Assembly (NCBI RefSeq): GCF_963169125.1
Contig: NC_084802.1
Coordinates: 111,232,903-111,296,902 of the forward strand
Source of the DNA: Humulus lupulus
Taxonomy: Eukaryota > Streptophyta > Magnoliopsida > Rosales > Cannabaceae
Length of the DNA: 64,000 nt
Reading direction: 5' to 3'
Position 1 is the stretch's first letter, and each line of letters begins with the position of its first letter. The notes below the pieces were generated by a model. It made no database searches and was not told the DNA's origin. It saw only the letters and a list, made by a program, of their open reading frames with translations. The position numbers and the translations under genes were made by a program. This document shows positions 1 to 12,500 of the stretch, one piece after another.

Positions 1-2918
1 ATGGAAATGCTGTAGCATTCCCTGGCAGCGAGCTGATCGCCCTTGATAGTGCAGATCCCTGTCGAAGTAGGAAATTTCATGGCGAGGTGCCGGACGGAAG
101 TGATAGCCTCGAAAGCAATGAGCATAGGTCGGCCCAAAATGGTGTTGTAAGAAGCGGAGCAGTCAATGACTACGAATTCGAGTAGTTTGGACACCGTTCG
201 GGACTCGTCTCCTAGGGTGATCACCAGCTCAATCGTCCCTATCGCTGCTGATCCTTCTCCTGAAAAACCATACAGCATCATCGAGGTTGCCTTCAGCTCG
301 GAGACGGTCAGACCCATTTTTTCTAAGGTGGACCGGAATAGGAGGTTCACCAAGCTCCCATTGTCCACTAACACTCTCCTTACTCTCCAGTTGGCGAGCT
401 GGACTGCTACGACCAAGGGATCGTTATGAGGGAATTGGACATGGCTTGCGTCTTCCTCCGCGAAGATAATCGGTTGTTTCTCTAATCTTTGTTGTTTTGA
501 TTGACGCTGTTCCGGGACGAACTCCGCTCCATTGTGGGCCTTCAACTCATTCACATACCTCTTCTGGGCGCCTCTACTCGTGCCAGCCATGTGTGGTCCT
601 CCAGAGATGGTGGAGATCTCCCCCTCGACCGCGGGGGGAAGGACATCCTGATCTACCCGAGGTCCGGGCTGATTGGCTGGGACCTCCAGAGCGGGTCGAC
701 TTGTCGGGACCCTGTTTCGCGAGTATTGCGCCAATAGACCTGCTCGGATTAGAGTTTCGATTTCATCTTTGAGGTGCCTGCAGTCGTCGGTATTGTGCCC
801 GACGTCGTTATGAAAACGGCAGAATTTGGAAGCGTCTCTCTTTCCCTTAGGGTGTTTTAATGGCTCCAGCCTCTTCCAGGGGACTCGCGTAGCGTTGGCC
901 AGGAAAATATTCTCTCTGGTCTGAGTGAGCTCGGTATACGTTGTGAACACGGGCTTGAATTTATCCACAGACTTATTCTTCTTTTGACCGTGCTGGCTGT
1001 TTTCACCATTTCCTTTTCTTTTGCTACCACCGGGCTGGTTATTTTGCGCAACGTCGGGAATCGCCGCTATGATATCTGTTCCCGTCCCAGCGGGCTTCTC
1101 GAGGACCTGGCCGGTCCCCGCGGCTGAAGCTTCAGCTTCTTCCAAGTTTATCCACTCTTGGGCTCTGTTAAGGAATTCACTAACCGAGCTGACCCCCCTC
1201 CTTTGAATATCCTTCCACAGGTCTCCGCCGACTAGGATCCCGGTCCTCATGGCCATGAGCATGGAGCTATCGTCAGCATCCCTGGCTCGAGCAGCGACAT
1301 TTGCAAATCTGCTCAAGTAGGCTTTCAGTGTCTCACCAGGTTGCTGTCTCACATTAGCTAGGGAGTCGGCCTGGACTCGGGCAGCCTGGGAGGCTCTGAA
1401 TGCCCTTTTGAAGTCAGCCGAAAATGTCTTCCAGGAGCTGATTGACTGCCTTTTACTCTGCTTGAACCACTGCCTGGCGGGCCCAGTTAGGGTGGAAGGA
1501 AAGATCAAGCAACGAAGCTCCGGTCCGATGTTATGGGCCATCATTAGGGTGTTGAACATCCCTAAGTGGTGAGGCGGGTCTCCATCCCTGTTGAACTTTG
1601 ACAAGTGGGGCATACGAAAGCCAGAAGGGTATGTCGTTGTTGCTATATTGGGGGCGAAGAGTTCCATCTCATCCCCTGAATCATATTCGTCTTTTTCCTT
1701 TTCCGATAGGAGTTTCTTCATCAGCTCCTCCATCTGAGTTAAGCGCTCTAGGGTTTTGTCCTGAGATCCTGGGTTATTCCGGGGCTGTTCAACAGCTCCG
1801 GACCCGTTGTACATATTAGGCGGGTTGTTACCCCTCCTATCTTGAGATAGGTCATTTGGGGCATTCCCGCCGTTACGTACTTCGGATCGGACCCCAACCG
1901 AGCGGGCCTGGCTACCATCCCTAACTCAATCCTCTCTGTGAGAGTTGAGGCGATCTCGAAGGTCGCCTCCCTGGGTAGTATGGTGACTTTGTGCTGAACT
2001 TAGTCGCTGGCGCAGGTCTCCTCCCGAGAGATCACTCCGTGTACTACCGGTCCAGTGACTCCTGCTGGACAGGCTCGGGGTGCGTCTTTGGCGGCTCCGA
2101 CCTGATCCCTCCCCCGGCATCCTGCTGTGCCGGGAGGGCCCGGCTGATGGCGGGTCTCTTCTACTATTTCCGTATGTCGGGATGTCTCTGACGGGCTGAG
2201 GAGACGGATATCTGATGGGAGAAGGAGGATGCCTGACCGGGGAGGCGATCCTGGTACCGTCTGGTCGGACTAAATTTGGTGGGGGCCTCTCGGCCCTGCC
2301 AGCTTGCTGGTTTCGCGCTGGGCGAGCTGGACGAGGAACTGGACGTTCTTCAGGGACGGGCTGACGTCTCCGGATCTCCTCGGCCCTTCTTTGGGAATTT
2401 CCCCGATCTCTTCTGGGCGTCCTAGAGGAAGGCTGAGAGCTAGGGGTTGACGTCCTAACCGAACGGCTGTACTGCTGCTGTTCGGTCCGAGGCATTTCCC
2501 TGAAGTTCGCCTCTTGATGGTGTGATGAAGGGGTGGAGTTGACTGCAGGAGGTCTACCCAAACGGCTATGCCTGGATCGATTACTCCAGCGAGACTTAGG
2601 AGCCTCGCCTTGCCTCCCTCCAACGTTACCGTTGGTTGTGAGAGAGGGTAGTCGGCTCAGAATATCCTGGATTTGCTGACCAGCTGCTGCTAACTGGCTC
2701 CTCAGCTGAGCATTCTCCATCTCCACCGCAGTGTAATAACATGGATTCGGATTAGGCGGCAGGGGCGCTGAACTACCAGTGTCGTCTTGGCCCGCCGGCT
2801 GCTTCCCTGGCCTCTGCTGGACTTCAGGAATTTGCTCATCAGGGAGGGCAACATGGTGGGCCTCCTGCCCATCATGCTGCTCTGTCTCGTTGCCATGTTT
2901 GGATCGAGTGGTCACCAT
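1..2918 (-). pseudogene. Gag-protease polyprotein of element A (partial, one in-frame stop)
   Basis: Starts at ATG 2918 and is open to the window edge except for a single TGA at 1926-1928, where element B has a sense codon. Order from the N-terminus: a charged, proline- and arginine-rich region with a short helical segment (MENAQLRSQL), the retrotransposon Gag core (HLGMFNTLMMAHNIGPELRC and ARQWFKQ, about 1700-1450), a zinc-knuckle-like CRFHNDVGHNTDDCRHLKDEI, and the aspartic protease with DNGS and YNTILGRP motifs (about 400-100). The protein would package RNA and cleave the polyprotein in virus-like particles. Part of this frame has no annotated start because it runs off the window. Reverse transcriptase is not visible. 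Confidence 0.85.
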
Positions 2919-2944
2919 AGTTGTATGTTTGTGGTAGTACTAAT

Positions 2945-2973
2945 CGAACTTGCTCTCAATGAAAGCACCAAAC
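2945..2973 (-). promoter_or_regulatory. Post-LTR leader with unusual primer-binding-site candidate (element A)
   Basis: On the minus strand the LTR ends in CA at 2974 and is followed by TTTGGTGCTTTCATTGAGAG, in the place where a tRNA primer-binding site is expected. The same string, with one change, follows the LTR of element B, and a diverged form follows the LTR of element I. It is not the initiator-Met site TGGTATCAGAGC that chromoviruses use. Confidence 0.6.
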
Positions 2974-3723
2974 TGTTGACGCGGTTCTTCGGCAATAGAT
3001 AATTAAGAGAAGAAGAGAAAGAGATTAGTACTAAAAGTAGAACCGTCACAGATACGAGATCTTTGGGAAAGAACTAGGTGACTCAAGACCCGTTTTTAAG
3101 TGGTTCGAAGGTTAAAATCCCTCTACTCCACTAGTCAATATTATTGATATTCTCTGGGTATTTGGTTTACAAAGTATATAGTTCTTCAAAGACTATTTTT
3201 TCCAACCCCTATCAACTCCCAGGGTCTCCTTATTTATAGGAGAGGGCACCTGGAAGTTGGTAGGGAGGTCATCCCGTGACCTTACCATTTGTCATATCAA
3301 ATCTGTGACATTCATGATTAATTCCTAAACCTGACACACAAGTGTGGTCTAATCAGTATGGAAGGAGATAATGGGCCGCACGGCCCAACTCGTCCGTGGG
3401 TGTCTGAATACGCACGTTCCTGCTGCGTGTCCGAGAAGTCAGGGGGATATCGGACACGTGATGGCAGGAATATGCACGTTTATCTTGCGTGTTGACTTCC
3501 CATAGGGTCGGAGCTTCCTGAGAAGCTCGCGACCGGAGCAGTTCATAACCCGAGCTGCTCCGTCCGTGGCCTTCGGATGTCATTCTCAGCTCCTAGGACC
3601 CCCTCGAGCTGACAAGGGCCCGTCCTGGAAATAGAGCCTCCGGCCTGCGGGAGCCTCAGACTAAATCAGGTTTAGTCCGAGGCTCGCCCTGCTAAACAGC
3701 CCGTGGGAAAACCAGGGCGTACA
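2974..3723 (-). repeat. 5' LTR of element A (750 bp)
   Basis: Begins TGTTGACGCGG and ends GGGCGTACA on the plus strand, the same TG...CA ends as the element B LTRs (16993-17738 and 27861-28617), with colinear similarity throughout. The minus-strand promoter TATA box is the complement of TATTTATAGG at 3231-3240. Confidence 0.9.
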
Positions 3724-4970
3724 TTCATAATCTAAACCTCGCTCCCGGGACCACTCCTGTGCTCTCGGGACTTCCAATCCACACAAACGGGGTAGTGGAA
3801 CCATCCCTCGAGCCCCCAAAGTCCTCCCAAACCCTAAAAATGGGCCTTGCTGAAAATGATCTAGTGCTGGGGCGCTGCTGGGTAGTGCTGGGGCGCTGCC
3901 CCAAGTCAGAGAGCACCCTTGCTCTCCTCTTCCAAGCGTTGGGGCACCAAAACTGGCGCTCGAGTGCCATTGACAGACCTGAAAAATTATGGTCTTTCTC
4001 CCCCTGCGTTTTCCTTTGAACCCCAAGCTTCAAAACCATCCTAAACATCATCCAAACCTATGATTTAACCCCAAAACCTCAACAACACCTCAACCTCATC
4101 AAAACCCAAGTCCAAACACAATCAAAACACCAACAGATACCCAAATCCACAATCAAACTTCAAGCTAAGAACTAACTCAAAAACAGAGAAAGAACTAGAA
4201 AATTGAACTGAAACCTTACCTCAATCACGAATTAAACCCCTTATAGCTTCTGATCACAAGCCTAAACTCTCAAGCTTCAATCCTCAAACTTGATTCCCTA
4301 GCTTAGCTTCAAAAAATCTAATGGGAACAGAGAGAGAAATATGAATCAGGAGAGAGATATGAGGAACCTCTGCTTTGCTGCTGCTTTAGCCAAATTCCAC
4401 AACCTTCCTCACTTAAACATATCCATTGGTCAAAATGACCAAAATGCCCCTAGGGCTATTTTAATTCGTCAAAGGCTAGCAAGGGTAAAACTGTGATAAT
4501 TCATCTATCCCGTTAATTCTAATTGAAGTCCTCCAATTTCTGTTATTCCCAATACCCTCAAATAATACTAAATCAAATCCCATTACCCTATAATTCCCAG
4601 TAATGTACTAATCATCAAATTACCCCAAGACTCACCCTGAGCCCAGAAATAACCCCGTCATGACCAAACTGCTAACTTACATTCAAAGATCGTCTCATGC
4701 CGAATAGCTCGAATAAATCCACATTATAATGTGGCCTCATTCATAATTCACCAACATGCATGTAAATATACAAATATGCCCTCAATGGGCCAAATTACCA
4801 AAATGCCCTTATAATGAAAAGTGGACCCGCATGCATGTATTTATCATCATATAATAATATAACTCACATAATCATGCATATAATCATTTAATTGCATAAT
4901 AAATCAATTATGGCCCTCCGGTCTCCTAATCAAGGTCCTAAGTCTTATTAGGAAATTTGAGTTATTACAA
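3724..4970 (-). repeat. Fragment F: chromovirus-like long LTR, 5' portion
   Basis: On the minus strand it begins TGTAATAACTCAAATTTCC at 4970 and continues with the same sequence course as LTR H on the plus strand (38081 onwards): the clause around GGGAGGGCCATAATTGATTTA, the direct-repeat-rich middle and a GC-rich patch near 3870-3960. It is cut by element A at 3723. There is no coding sequence; open frames here have no recognisable domain. Confidence 0.7.
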
Positions 4971-6058
4971 TAAATGTGACAAAGAGTGTCACATATTGCA
5001 ACATATAATAGAGAGTTACAATATTTTGATATATGTGAATATCCAAATATGTAATATATTTGGTGTTACAAATTCAGTTACAAATTTGTAACTTCCAAAT
5101 ATTGCCCATTATTGTGTAGATTTGTTGTTACACAATATTGAGATGAATTTCTTAAAACCCTATGTGAAATGACTGTTAGAGATATGATTTTAACCCCAAT
5201 AATGTGTTTTGGGGGTTACAAAATCAATTGGGAGTGATTTGGAACCATTTGGAAAAATAGCACATTTTTGTGTGCTGAAATTGGGCAGTGGCCACAACCA
5301 GGAGCATTGGTGGCCGTGGCCTGGGGGACAGAGAGCCACAGTCACGGCCAGCAATGCCCGTGGCCACGGCCACAGGTGTTGACTGGCCAAAATTTCAGTT
5401 TTTTCCAAACTTTTTGAACGGCTCCAAAAACACAGATAACTCCCAAATCTCATTTTAATTCCACAAACATCCAATTAATTATTGGTAACAGCCATGGGGG
5501 TTGGTGGAATTTGAAATTCAAAGGGTATCTCAAACTCTATAAATAGGAGCCTATTGCTCACTTGTAAGACACTAATTTTCCATCCACAAAGCACTTGGCT
5601 GGAAAATACACCATAGAGGCTTGATAATCCCAGAGAGCTATTTCCTAGAGAGATCCCTTAATGCTCATAGAATAAGGGGATATAAGCTTTTGGACAAAGG
5701 TTTTGAACCTTGTTCAAGTTGGTGATCCCCACTACTCTACACTCTCGTTGTGTGAGAGTTTGTGTTTTTCATTGATTTTTCATTCTTTTGTTCTTCTTGT
5801 TCTTATTTACTTGTATTATTATTGTTTTGAGTTTGTAATCATCTTCTTATATTTTCTATTTACATATTTATTTGTATCCTTTGTTTTAGAGTTTTATTTC
5901 TTATAATTCTATTCTTTCTCTTATTTCTACATTTACTTGTATTGTTGGTCATTGAGTTGTAAACTTATTTATCTATCATCTTGTCCATTGTATTTTTTGC
6001 ATAGAGTTGTATTTTGATTTTACCATTTCTATTGAGAAATAAAATATATTCTCTAACA
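4971..6058 (+). repeat. Truncated solo LTR of the element D copia family
   Basis: Colinear with the LTR of element D in opposite orientation: TGTGACAAAGAGTGTCACA near the start, the GC-rich patch (5285-5385), the TATA region CTCTATAAATAGGAGCC near 5535, the segment ATAAGCTTTTGGACAAAGG near 5680, and the end CTCTAACA at 6058. About the first 65 bp of the LTR are missing where it meets fragment F. No internal coding region is attached, so it is a solo or truncated LTR. Confidence 0.8.
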
Positions 6059-6166
6059 ATCATGTCATTATATACCTAACCGTGAGTCGAGGTTATCTTT
6101 AGCGGGAGTGTACACGCCCAGCCAGTCTTCAGGAGCCCTTAAACCTAGACTGCTCTGATACCAAGT
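6059..6166 (-). promoter_or_regulatory. Leader and tRNA-iMet primer-binding site of chromovirus-like element G
   Basis: GCTCTGATACCA at 6152-6163 is the complement of TGGTATCAGAGC, the standard initiator-Met primer-binding site, placed 3 bp from the LTR end at 6167. About 100 bp of leader remain before the copia LTR cuts it off. Confidence 0.8.
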
Positions 6167-8300
6167 TGTAACGCCCTGGTTAACCAAGACCTTTACACTT
6201 TGTGTGTAAAATAGTGCTTAACTTACTAAGTGAGTCATTTGAACTTAAATGTGTAATTAAAGACTAAGTCAAGGTCAGATATTAAAAAGTTTGGTTAATA
6301 AGATAATTATTTTTTATTAAAATATTAAGTTTATACACGGGATCCCAAAATTAGCTTACAGACTTGTAAAAGACAAATAGAATACAATTTAGCCATCCTA
6401 AGTGGAAAAACGAGGTTTAACCCTAGTTCCTCCCAAGCTATTCTGATCGTGGCGGTCGAGCAGGCTGCATATGTACACACTTCCCCTGAAGCTCTCCAAC
6501 TCATGGCTGGTCTGGCTATCCCTTTCCCTAAACTGAACCACGTAGCACCCATGAGCCAAGGCTCGGCAAGAAAACTTAAATCAACATGCACAACTAAGCA
6601 ACAATCTATAAACAGTAAACTCAAATCAACTACAGAATATACGCAACAACCTCATCACTAATGTTCAGCTCATCAATAAATACAAATAGTTAAGTGCGAA
6701 CCACACTTATGTTTATTGTATAATGTTCAGGCCCGGTGCCCTTAGGCCGAGTCCTCTGGCCTTATAGCCGGCCCCGGCACCCTTAGTCCGGGCTGTGTTC
6801 CGCATGCTTGCTATCGGCCCCCGACACCATTACGTTGGTCTATAAACATATATAATCATAGATGTACAATGCATAACAAGTAGTCAATGGCAGCGTATAC
6901 AAGCATGCCTATCCAGATATTCTTAGTTACAGATATGTTCATATCCATAACATATTAATTTATAGGGGTTTAAGCCCCATTCACAACCTGGGTGCAGTTT
7001 TCTTACCTCAAGTCCTGAGTAGCTAGCATATGTCAGCCCCAAGCATGATCCCTATCTCTGAGCCCTTAGCAGTATAACCTAGTCACAATGCGATAATGGA
7101 TAACCATTAAAATCCTAAACTAATTAAAAGCTTTGGAATAAAATACTAGCCTTTGGGACTTCGAATTCTACTAAATTGGTTAGTGGAAATCGTCCCGAGC
7201 GCTCAGGTTTAATTCCTCGAGCCCCGAAAGGCTAATTTGGCTAAGGCTACTTAGGCAGGCCGCGACCTGACCCTAAGGGTCGCGGAGCACCCCCAAGTTA
7301 GAGGTGCCAGCTCCTAAGACCCAAAGGTGGGCGAGCCGCGACTGGCCCCTTTAGGGTTGCGGTGCGCTTGCGAAACAGCATGCCCCTAGGGCTCTTGGGG
7401 TCATGCGGGCCGCGACGCGCCCCTGTGAACCCATAAATTTTGGGGCTTTTCAGCGTTTTCTCCCAACCAATTTCAACAGAAGGTCATTGTAACCTTACAC
7501 CAAAACAAGAACTGAGTCCAAGACTCTTAACCACACAACCTAGGCTTCATAATCACCCAAAAACTCACTGTAATCACCATAATCTAAGCTCAAACACCTA
7601 AATTCAGAACCTCGAGACACTTATAATAAACTAAGGATTTCAGTAACAAAACTTGCTTGAATCTTACCTCAGTGGAGATTCTGAGCTTAGACTACGTTTC
7701 CCACACCCTTAACTTGTTCTCCCAAGTTCCCAGCTTCAAATTCAATGCCTCACCACCAGAATTCTCCAAAACTGCCTAAGTCTTCAAGAGGAGGAGAGAG
7801 AGAACCGCACGAGAGAGAGAGAGAGTTCCTTCCTTTTGTCTTTCCTTAATTTCCAGTATTTTCCCAAGCCACCCAGCTGCCTAAGTCCATCCTTTTGCTT
7901 CTACATACCTCCCAGCCTAAGTCTATCCTTAACCTCAAAAGACCAAAACACCCCTTAAGCTTACCCTTATATTTTAATGGTCCCAAGGGCCAAATCATCA
8001 TTTGCCACAATTCTCGCTAATCCCGAGTGACCCTATAAATTCCCAACACACCTAATTAATCACCAAATATCTGCACGTTAACCAATAAATCCTAAATACG
8101 CACTAAGTCCATAAAATACCCTTAGGCTCACCCCGAGCCGGGTATTGGACCCGCTGTGACTATTCTGCTAATCCACTCACCAGGATCACCTCGAGCCGAA
8201 TACTACGAATATATATCCACATAATAATGTGGTCTCAATCATTTACACACATATAATCAAATTTATGCCCTTGTAAATGAGACAGGCCCACATGCATATT
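6167..8300 (-). repeat. LTR G: chromovirus-like long LTR, interrupted by element K
   Basis: Starts TGTAACGCCCTGG at 6167 next to a canonical primer-binding site, so on the minus strand this is a 5' LTR. It shares blocks with F and H: a pyrimidine-rich CT repeat near 7795-7825, GC-rich CCGCGAC patches at 7255-7430, and the AATAATGTGG block near 8222. Copia element K is inserted at 8300. The LTR probably resumes at 15073, but its outer end was not resolved. No coding sequence is seen. Confidence 0.7.
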
Positions 8301-8301
8301 T

Positions 8302-8959
8302 TGTTAGAATTTAAATAAAGAGTATGGAGAAAATTAACAAACATAATAATATATTATTAATTGAAGAACAGAAAAAAATAAATACAAAATAATAAATTAT
8401 AAAACTGGTAATTGAAAAGAAAGCCGAGGCACGTAAAACACGCTTTCCTTAAAGCAGATTTGCCCCCTCTACCTGATTGGTGTTAGAGGATACGTGAGCA
8501 ACCACTTCCCAGGATACAATGACTAACGAGTAGAGGAATACACCACTTTCACTACTCCAGCGAACTCAGATTAATACATTCACTCTATCACCTTAAGACT
8601 TACGAAAAACAAAGAAGAAGAAGACAAGAGAGCTTTTTAGTGAGTGGCTCTATTTGTTGGTGTCTCTAGAATGAAAGGTGAAGCCTCCTTTTATAGGCTT
8701 CATATGGGGTGGAATAACAAGTGTGGACACAAGGGAATTAATGCCAAAAATCCCACAAAATTAGTGATATTGATCAATCACAATCTTTACCATAATTTTT
8801 GATATCAATCAGAATATTCACCATTATTACGGTGATTACATCATTGACCAAATCTGCATTTATTAGCAGCTATCAATGGACCACATTTAAGGCATCAATT
8901 TTCCATTCACACATTAGCCTAAATTGGCTATTTATTATATATAAAATATAATTTTTCCA
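8302..8959 (-). repeat. 3' LTR of element K (658 bp)
   Basis: TGTTAGAATTTAAATAAAG to TTTTTCCA on the plus strand, matching 14418-15071. Immediately outside, the complement of AAATCCCCCACATG (from 8961) is the purine-rich plus-strand primer, which fixes the orientation. The TATA box on the minus strand is the complement of CCTTTTATAGGC near 8690. Confidence 0.92.
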
Positions 8960-9555
8960 AAAATCCCCCACATGAATGAAATTGATCAACGATGAGGAAT
9001 ACACAGAGAAAAGACTCACAATGAATTGACAAGACTCGACTTGACTCAACACGGTGATCGAATTCTACGGTAGATACCTGCATAAAATAGGTGGGTGTTA
9101 ACCTTTGAACCTTCCCTTGTGAAAATATATTTACCTTACTAGCTGATCAGTGGACGCGATGTCTTTGAATTGTCTGCTGTTGATGTAAATGATGATATAT
9201 CTCACACAGATATCTTCCTGGCATCATATCGGTTCTCATGATTATGTTCATTTTGGCCATGAACATCCGCCTGGTTCTGTGAGAGGTTTTAGAGAATTTA
9301 GCCCCCACAATTCTCCTTTGAAGCGGCCCCACTTCTCTCTCACATAGGTGACCTCTTAATTAAGAACAATCCCGCATTGCCCCGTTCGGACTTCCGACGC
9401 ATAAGGGTCATTAAAAGCTTAATGCTTATCCTTTTTCCACAACGGGAATCACTGTTTCATCAACAGAATGAGTAGGCTTAGTCCCCACAGTGATCTTACA
9501 AGGTTTATATAATTAGGTTGTCCCATTGAACCTAGATCTTGGGATCTCCAGTCAA

Positions 9556-12500
9556 CTAGGTTGGATTTTCCTTTATATCTACCTTATTTCTTCTGGGCTT
9601 AAGTCTCATTCCTTCTGATGTCTTTCCAACTTGATCTCTATTTAACCCTTTGGTTAGCGGATCCGCAATATTATCTTTTGACTTCATATAGTCAATTGAG
9701 ATAACTCCAGTTAAGATCAATTGTCTAATGGTATTATGTCGTCGACGTATATGTCTTGACTTACCGTTATATAGAACATTCTTTGCTCTGCCAATTGTTG
9801 CTTGATTATCACAATATATACATATTGCAGGCACAGGTTTAGGACAATCTGGAATATCCTCTAGGAAATTACGTAGCCATTCTGCCTCTTCACTACATTT
9901 ATCCAGAGCAACAAACTCAAATTCCATTGTAGATCTAGTGATTACAGTTTGTTTCGAAGATTTCCATGAAACCGCTGCACCACCTATAGTGAAGACATAT
10001 CCACTAGTACCTTTTGAGTTATGAATATCAGATATCCAACTTGCATCAGTGTATCCTTCAAGCACAGTTGGATCTCTGGTGTAGTTTAGCCCATAGTCAC
10101 GAGTATACCTTAAGTACCTAAGTACCCTTGCAATTGCTTTCCAGTGTTCAACACCTGGATTACTCGTGAATCGACTCAAAGTACTTATAGTATAGGCAAT
10201 GTCTGGTCTAGTACAACTCATCAAGTACATTAGACTTCCTATTACTCTAGCATATTCTACTTGGGACACACTTTCACCATTATTCTTGGATAGATGCTAA
10301 CTTGTATCGATTGGTGTTCTGGAAATTCCAGAATCATCTTTACCGAATTTGTCAAGTATCTTGTCCACATAGTGTGACTGACTCAAACTGAGTCCATCTG
10401 GCGTCCTTATAATTTTTATCCCTAAAATTACATCAGCCAGTCCCATATCCTTCATGTCAAACCTTGAGTTTAACATTGTTTTGGTGGATTTAACCATTCG
10501 TTGGTTGCTTCCAACAATGAGTATGTCATCTACATACAAACATAGAATGATGTATCCCTCGTTTGTGGTTTTGATATACACACATTTGTCACACTCATTG
10601 ATTTTAAATCCATTTGTCATCATGACACTATCAAATTTTTCGTGCCATTGCTTTGGTGCTTGCTTAAGTCCATACAGTGACTTAACAAGTTTGCAAACTT
10701 TCCTCTCTTTCCCTGGAACTACAAAACCCTCGGGTTGTTCCATGTATATTTCTTCATCAAGATCTCCATTTAGAAAGGCAGTTTTTATATCCATTTGATG
10801 GACTTCTAGATTTCGCAATGTAGCAATTGCCAAAATCATCCTGATAGAATTTATTCTCGTCACCGGAGAATAAGTATCAAAGTAGTCATAGCCTTCTTGT
10901 TGTTTGTAACCTTTTATTATCAATCGGGCCTTGTACTTATCAATTGTTCCATCTCTTTTCATTTTTCTTTTGAAAATCCACTTGGAACCTAAAGGTTTAC
11001 ATCCAGGAGGAAGGTCAACTAGTTCCCAAGTATGATTTTGCAGGATGGAATCAATTTCGCTCCTTATGGCTTCCTTCCAAAAAGGACCTTCAATAGAGCT
11101 CACAACTTCTTTATATGTTCAAGGTTCTGCCTCTATCATATAAATTAGAAAATCTGGTCCAAAAGAATTTTCTATCCTTGCCCTTTTGCTTCGCCTTGGC
11201 TCTACTTGGACTTCATCAGTTTCCTCTTCTTGTTCTCGATCATCCATCGTTTCAGATGTTCGCTTAGAAGAGCTTGGTCCAACCCCATTATCTTTGCAAG
11301 GAAATACATGTTCAAAGAATGATGCATTCTTTGATTCCATTATCGTATTCTTGTGAATGTTCGGGTTTTTAGACTCATGCACAAGAAATCGATATGCATT
11401 GCTATTTTGTGCATAACCAATGAAAATACAATCTGCTGTTTTTGGACCTATTTTCATTCTTTTTGGCAATGGTGCAATCACCTTAGCCAGACATCCCCAC
11501 ACTTTTAAGTATTTTTATGAAGGTTGTCTACCTTTCCATAATTCATATGGTGTCTTTTGATCTTTCTTTCGGGGAATCTTATTTAAAAGATAATCAGCTG
11601 ACAAAATAGCTTCACCCCACATGTTCTGCGGTAATCCAGAACTTAATAACATGGCATTCATCATCTCTTTTAAAGTGCAATTTTTCTGTTCTGCCACTCC
11701 ATTGGATTCAAGAGAATAAGGTGGTGTTACCTCGTGAATGATTCCATTTTGTGCACAAAGTTCACTAAATGGTTCTACATATTCACCACCACGATCACTT
11801 CTTATCATCTTAATTTTCTTATTAAGTTGATTTTCAACCTCTTGCTTATAGAGAGTAAATTTCTCTATAGCCTCATCTTTGCTTTTTAGCAAGTACACAT
11901 AACAATACTTTGTACTATCATCAATAAAAGTAATAAAGTATTTGTTACCACCTCTTGTTTGAAAAATTTTTAAATCACAAATATCACTGTGAATTAAATC
12001 AAGGGGTTCAGTGTCTCTTTCAACTGTTTTGAACGATGACCTGGTTAATTTCGCTTCTACACAAGTTTCGCACTTATGTTTTGAATCAATATTGAACGTG
12101 GGTATGTGATTCAAGTTAATTAATCTACGCAAAGAATTATAATTAACATGACCTAGTCTACCATGCCATAAATTTGAAGACTCAAGAAGGTAAACAGAAG
12201 AAGTACTAGCTTTATTATTATCAATAACAGCATTTGGCTTAACAGCCATTACATTCATCTTCCACATGCCCTCTTTTACATAACCCTTCCCAATAGGAAC
12301 ACCCGCTTTAGTGAGTACAATTTTCTGAGATTCAAACACCATCTTGAACCCATGTACACTCAGCAGAGTTCCAGATATCAGATTCCTACGAATGTCAGGC
12401 ACATACAGTACATTTTGCAGCTTGACATTCTTTCTAGATGTCATCTTCAAGAACATAGTTCCTTCCCCTTTTATCTCAGAGGTTGCCGAGTTGCCCATGT

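Larger units (their letters stand above)
1..3723 (-). mobile_element. Element A: Tat-type Ty3/gypsy retrotransposon, 5' part only
   Basis: Read on the minus strand, this is a 5' LTR (3723 to 2974), a short leader and a gag-protease reading frame that leaves the window at base 1. The LTR and gag match the complete element B (16993-28617) along their whole length, so the missing 3' part lies outside the window to the left. The element stops abruptly at 3723 against a chromovirus-like LTR (3724-4970), which looks like its insertion target. The target duplication cannot be tested because the other end is not visible. Confidence 0.88.

Noticed and set aside
497..1206. Several plus-strand open frames over element A
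   Set aside because: Antisense shadows of gag-protease, which is open on the minus strand across the same bases.
3661..4051. Overlapping frames of 86-121 codons on both strands
   Set aside because: They lie in LTR F, which is GC-rich here; no domain, and not open in LTR G or H.
5703..5906. Hydrophobic 67-codon frame
   Set aside because: T-rich end of a copia LTR; similar frames appear in both element D LTRs and reflect base composition.
6152..6163. GCTCTGATACCA as part of a tRNA gene
   Set aside because: No cloverleaf surrounds it; it is the primer-binding site complement beside LTR G.
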